NCBI GenBank assembly: GCA_964512145.1
Contig: CAZEIM010000011.1
Location: 1-64,000 of the forward strand
Source of the DNA: CAYOHR01 sp964512145
Lineage (GTDB): Bacteria > Bacteroidota > Bacteroidia > Flavobacteriales_G > JALEGO01
Direction: 5' to 3'
Length of the DNA: 64,000 bases
Made by a program: the position numbers and the translations under genes. Below, piece after piece: positions 61,477 to 64,000 of the stretch (positions within the stretch are counted from its first letter, which is position 1; the number at the start of each line of letters is the position of its first letter). The notes under the pieces are model-generated. The model was not told where the DNA came from and made no database searches. It saw nothing but the letters and a program-made list of their open reading frames with translations.

Positions 61477-61484
61477 TACTTTTG
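61477..61484 (+). promoter_or_regulatory. Candidate -7 box (TACTTTTG) for dxs
   Basis: Exact TAnnTTTG match, 34 bases before the dxs GTG. No TTG at the usual spacing; partly obscured upstream by the N run. Confidence 0.35.
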
Positions 61485-61518
61485 TTGATGAAAATAAAAA
61501 GTATATTAATACATAATC

Positions 61519-63438
61519 GTGGAATATCAGTTTTTAAATAATATAGAATTTCCCGCAGACTTACGGAAAATTAATGAGAAAAATTTACCTCAAGTTTGTG
61601 AAGAATTAAGAGATTTTATTATCGATATAGTTTCCGTAAAAGGGGGACATTTTGGAGCTAGCTTGGGTGTGGTAGAGTTAACAGTGGCTCTACATTATGT
61701 GTTTAATACACCCAATGATATGTTGGTTTGGGATGTTGGCCACCAAGCTTATGGGCATAAAATTCTTACGGGAAGAAAAAAACAATTCCACACGAACAGA
61801 AAATATGGTGGGATAAGCGGATTCCCTAAAATTGCTGAAAGCGAATATGATACTTTTGGGGTAGGGCATTCCTCTACTTCTATTTCAGCTGCTTTAGGTA
61901 TGGCCGTTGCTAGTAAATATTTGAACGAAAGTAGGCAACATATTGCTGTAATTGGTGATGGTGCTATGACAGCTGGATTAGCTTTTGAAGGCTTAAACCA
62001 TGCGGGCATTGCTAATACAAACCTGTTGGTCGTTTTAAACGACAATTGTATGTCAATTGATCCTAATGTTGGAGCTTTAAAAGAATATTTAACAGATATT
62101 ACAACCTCTCATACATACAATAGATTAAAAGATGATGTCTGGAATTTATTGGGTAGGTTGAGTACTTTTGGTAAAAATGTTCAGGAAATTACTTCCAAAA
62201 TTGAGTCGGCATTAAAATCAGCATTATTAAGTAAAAGTAATTTATTTGAGTCATTAAATTTCAGATATTTTGGCCCGGTTGATGGACATGATGTAAATCA
62301 TTTAGTGAGAATTTTAGAAGACTTAAAAAACATTCCGGGGCCAAAAATTTTACATTGTGTTACAAAAAAAGGCAAAGGATACAAACCGGCAGAAGATGGC
62401 AATCAAACAAAATGGCATGCACCTGGTTTATTTAATAAAGAAACAGGAGAAATAGTTAAGGTAGCTCCTACATCTCCTCAACCCCCTAAATATCAAGATG
62501 TTTTTGGACACACTATTGTTGAGTTGGCCGAACAGAATGAGAAGATTATGGGTATTACACCTGCTATGCCTACTGGATGTTCTTTAAACATAATGATGGA
62601 GGCTATGCCTGATAGAGCTTTTGATGTTGGAATAGCAGAACAACACGCTGTTACTTTTTCTGCTGGATTAGCTAAGCAAGGGTTAAGGCCATTTTGTAAT
62701 ATTTACTCCTCTTTCATGCAACGAGCTTACGATCAGGTAGTTCACGATGTAGCCATTCAAAATTTGCCGGTAGTGTTTTGTCTGGACAGAGCAGGATTGG
62801 TGGGTGCAGATGGAGCTACACATCATGGAGCCTATGATATTGCTTATATGAGATGTATTCCAAATTTAATTATTGCTTCTCCCATGAACGAGAGTGAATT
62901 AAGAAATTTAATGTATACCGCTCAGTTAAATGAAACACAACAACCCTTTGTTATAAGATATCCAAGAGGTGAGGGAGTTTTAACAAATTGGAGAACTCCT
63001 TTTAGAAAAATTAGTGTGGGAACTGGTAAAAAAATTGTTCAAGGAGAAGAAATCGCCATACTCACTATTGGACATGTTGGTAATTATGCGTTACAGGCTA
63101 TTCAAAAAATAAATGAACAAAATATTTATCCTAGTCTTTTTGATTTAAGATTTGTAAAACCATTAGACGAAAATTTATTACACGAGGTTTTTACCCAATA
63201 TAAAAAAGTTATTACTGTAGAAGACGGATGTGTTATGGGAGGAGTGGGGAGTGCTATATTGGAATTTATGGCGAAACATAATTATTTTGCTCAGGTAAAA
63301 ATACTCGGGGTACCAGATTTGGTTATTGAGCACGGAACACCCGAGGAACTATTTGCTGAATGTAAATATGACACACAAAGTATAATAGATACTATATTGG
63401 AGTTACATGATAAAAAAACTCAAAAAGTTATAGCTTAA
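61519..63438 (+). CDS. dxs: 1-deoxy-D-xylulose-5-phosphate synthase
   Basis: 639 residues. It joins pyruvate and glyceraldehyde 3-phosphate with thiamine diphosphate in the first step of the MEP isoprenoid route. GGHFGASLGVVELT and DVGHQAYGHK (N-terminal TPP domain), VIGDGAMTAGLAFEGLNH (TPP site, GDG...N), RAFDVGIAEQHAVTFSAGLA and DRAGLVGADGATHHGAYD (Pyr domain) are visible. It starts with GTG; an ATG start in frame with the conserved N-terminus is not available, so GTG is kept. purQ follows after 42 bases. Confidence 0.96.
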   Translation: MEYQFLNNIEFPADLRKINEKNLPQVCEELRDFIIDIVSVKGGHFGASLGVVELTVALHYVFNTPNDMLVWDVGHQAYGHKILTGRKKQFHTNRKYGGISGFPKIAESEYDTFGVGHSSTSISAALGMAVASKYLNESRQHIAVIGDGAMTAGLAFEGLNHAGIANTNLLVVLNDNCMSIDPNVGALKEYLTDITTSHTYNRLKDDVWNLLGRLSTFGKNVQEITSKIESALKSALLSKSNLFESLNFRYFGPVDGHDVNHLVRILEDLKNIPGPKILHCVTKKGKGYKPAEDGNQTKWHAPGLFNKETGEIVKVAPTSPQPPKYQDVFGHTIVELAEQNEKIMGITPAMPTGCSLNIMMEAMPDRAFDVGIAEQHAVTFSAGLAKQGLRPFCNIYSSFMQRAYDQVVHDVAIQNLPVVFCLDRAGLVGADGATHHGAYDIAYMRCIPNLIIASPMNESELRNLMYTAQLNETQQPFVIRYPRGEGVLTNWRTPFRKISVGTGKKIVQGEEIAILTIGHVGNYALQAIQKINEQNIYPSLFDLRFVKPLDENLLHEVFTQYKKVITVEDGCVMGGVGSAILEFMAKHNYFAQVKILGVPDLVIEHGTPEELFAECKYDTQSIIDTILELHDKKTQKVIA

Positions 63439-63480
63439 TATATCTATTATTTAAACATATATTTAAAAAACAATAATACA

Positions 63481-64000
63481 ATGAGAAAATTTGGGGTAAT
63501 TACTTTTCCTGGTTCAAATTGCGATCAAGACATGGTTTTTGTTCTAAAAAATATTCTAAATCAAGATGTGGTTCAATTATGGCATAAGTCAAAAAATTTG
63601 ATGGATGTTGATGTTGTGATATTGCCCGGGGGTTTTTCTTATGGAGATTATCTTCGGTCAGGAGCAATTGCTTCCATCTCTCCAATTATTGAATCGGTAA
63701 AGGAATTTGCCGATAATGGAGGGTTGGTTATAGGTATTTGTAATGGATTTCAAATTTTGTGTGAAACAGGACTATTACCTGGAGCATTATTGCATAATTC
63801 TAATCAAAAATTCATTTGTAAAAACGTTTTTATTACTCCAGAAAATAACCACAGTGTAGTAACAAAAAAAATATCTAAAAAGGCTCTTAAAATACCTATT
63901 GCCCATGGAGAGGGAAATTACTATATTTCTGATGAGGAGTTAAAAATAATGGAAGATAATCAACAAATTATTTTTAAATATTCGGATGAGTTTGGAAGGG
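63481..64000 (+). CDS. purQ: Phosphoribosylformylglycinamidine synthase, glutaminase subunit PurQ (partial)
   Basis: The gene begins at the ATG at 63481 and runs off the window end; 173 residues are visible. It starts MRKFGVITFPGSNCDQDM; DVVILPGGFSYGDYLRSGAIAS and GLVIGICNGFQILCETGLLPG with the nucleophile Cys87 follow; HGEGNYY carries the catalytic His. The enzyme gives ammonia from glutamine to PurL in purine synthesis. Bacteroidota often use a single fused PurL, so a separate PurQ is notable; purS and purL are not seen. Confidence 0.9.
   Translation, partial: MRKFGVITFPGSNCDQDMVFVLKNILNQDVVQLWHKSKNLMDVDVVILPGGFSYGDYLRSGAIASISPIIESVKEFADNGGLVIGICNGFQILCETGLLPGALLHNSNQKFICKNVFITPENNHSVVTKKISKKALKIPIAHGEGNYYISDEELKIMEDNQQIIFKYSDEFGR

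Overview
The window looks like chromosomal DNA of a Bacteroidota bacterium, probably near Flavobacteriales. The signs are strong AT richness, starts without Shine-Dalgarno sequences, promoter boxes of the Bacteroidota type (TTG ... TAnnTTTG), a type III glutamine synthetase relative, a PorE-like TPR/propeller/CRD/OmpA protein, a TonB-dependent receptor with a carboxypeptidase-like N-terminal domain, a 78-residue ATP synthase epsilon subunit, a putative porin, and a fused CusA-TolC efflux pump. I cannot name the species. Four runs of N (16569-16580, 16808-16822, 50979-51003, 61386-61423) are assembly gaps; three lie inside genes and one breaks a reading frame.

Layout. 1-413: end of an rRNA operon (23S 3' end, 5S, terminator). 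414-2156: putative porin. 2164-8016 (minus): tightly packed five-gene operon of amidohydrolase, PLP amino-acid deaminase/aldolase, sugar-lactone oxidase, a small four-cysteine protein and urocanate hydratase. 8057-10987: rlmN and lepA. 11007-14014: OB-fold protein, two heme lipoproteins, YceI and a DUF5777 barrel, which look like an envelope redox unit. 14024-19885 (minus): TerB-like protein, dicarboxylate symporter, Na/Pi cotransporter and Ca-type P-ATPase. 20024-28669: metal resistance, with a CusA-TolC fusion and its adaptor followed by an arsenic operon (arsR, DUF6428, arsenate reductase-like, acr3). 28978-29760: reductase-family gene and tRNA-Leu(CAA). 29825-37541 (minus): O-methyltransferase, M16 protease, glycosyltransferase 9, a small antitoxin-like protein, a large propeller/adenylate cyclase/HD protein and nadD.

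37681-41644: divergent GSIII-like enzyme and PorE-like protein, closed by a strong terminator. 41704-44788: purM-prfA-pyrF. 44799-46530 (minus): prmC, a barrel-like hypothetical protein and a small lipoprotein. 46646-48545: ribD and a DMT transporter. 48549-50627 (minus): sucC and an M23 peptidase. 50747-54692: hpt, a CarH-like MerR/B12 regulator, and a TonB-dependent receptor transcribed away from it. 54739-58984: overlapping operon relA/spoT, fur, STAS, purA. 59009-61311 (minus): atpD-atpC and a lone TIR-like gene. 61519-64000: dxs and the start of purQ.

Most genes are housekeeping. The least explained parts are the 2164-8016 catabolic-looking operon, the heme lipoprotein/YceI/DUF5777 operon, the combined cyclase-HD receptor, the divergent GSIII-like enzyme, the B12/light-type regulator beside an outer-membrane receptor, and the stand-alone TIR protein.
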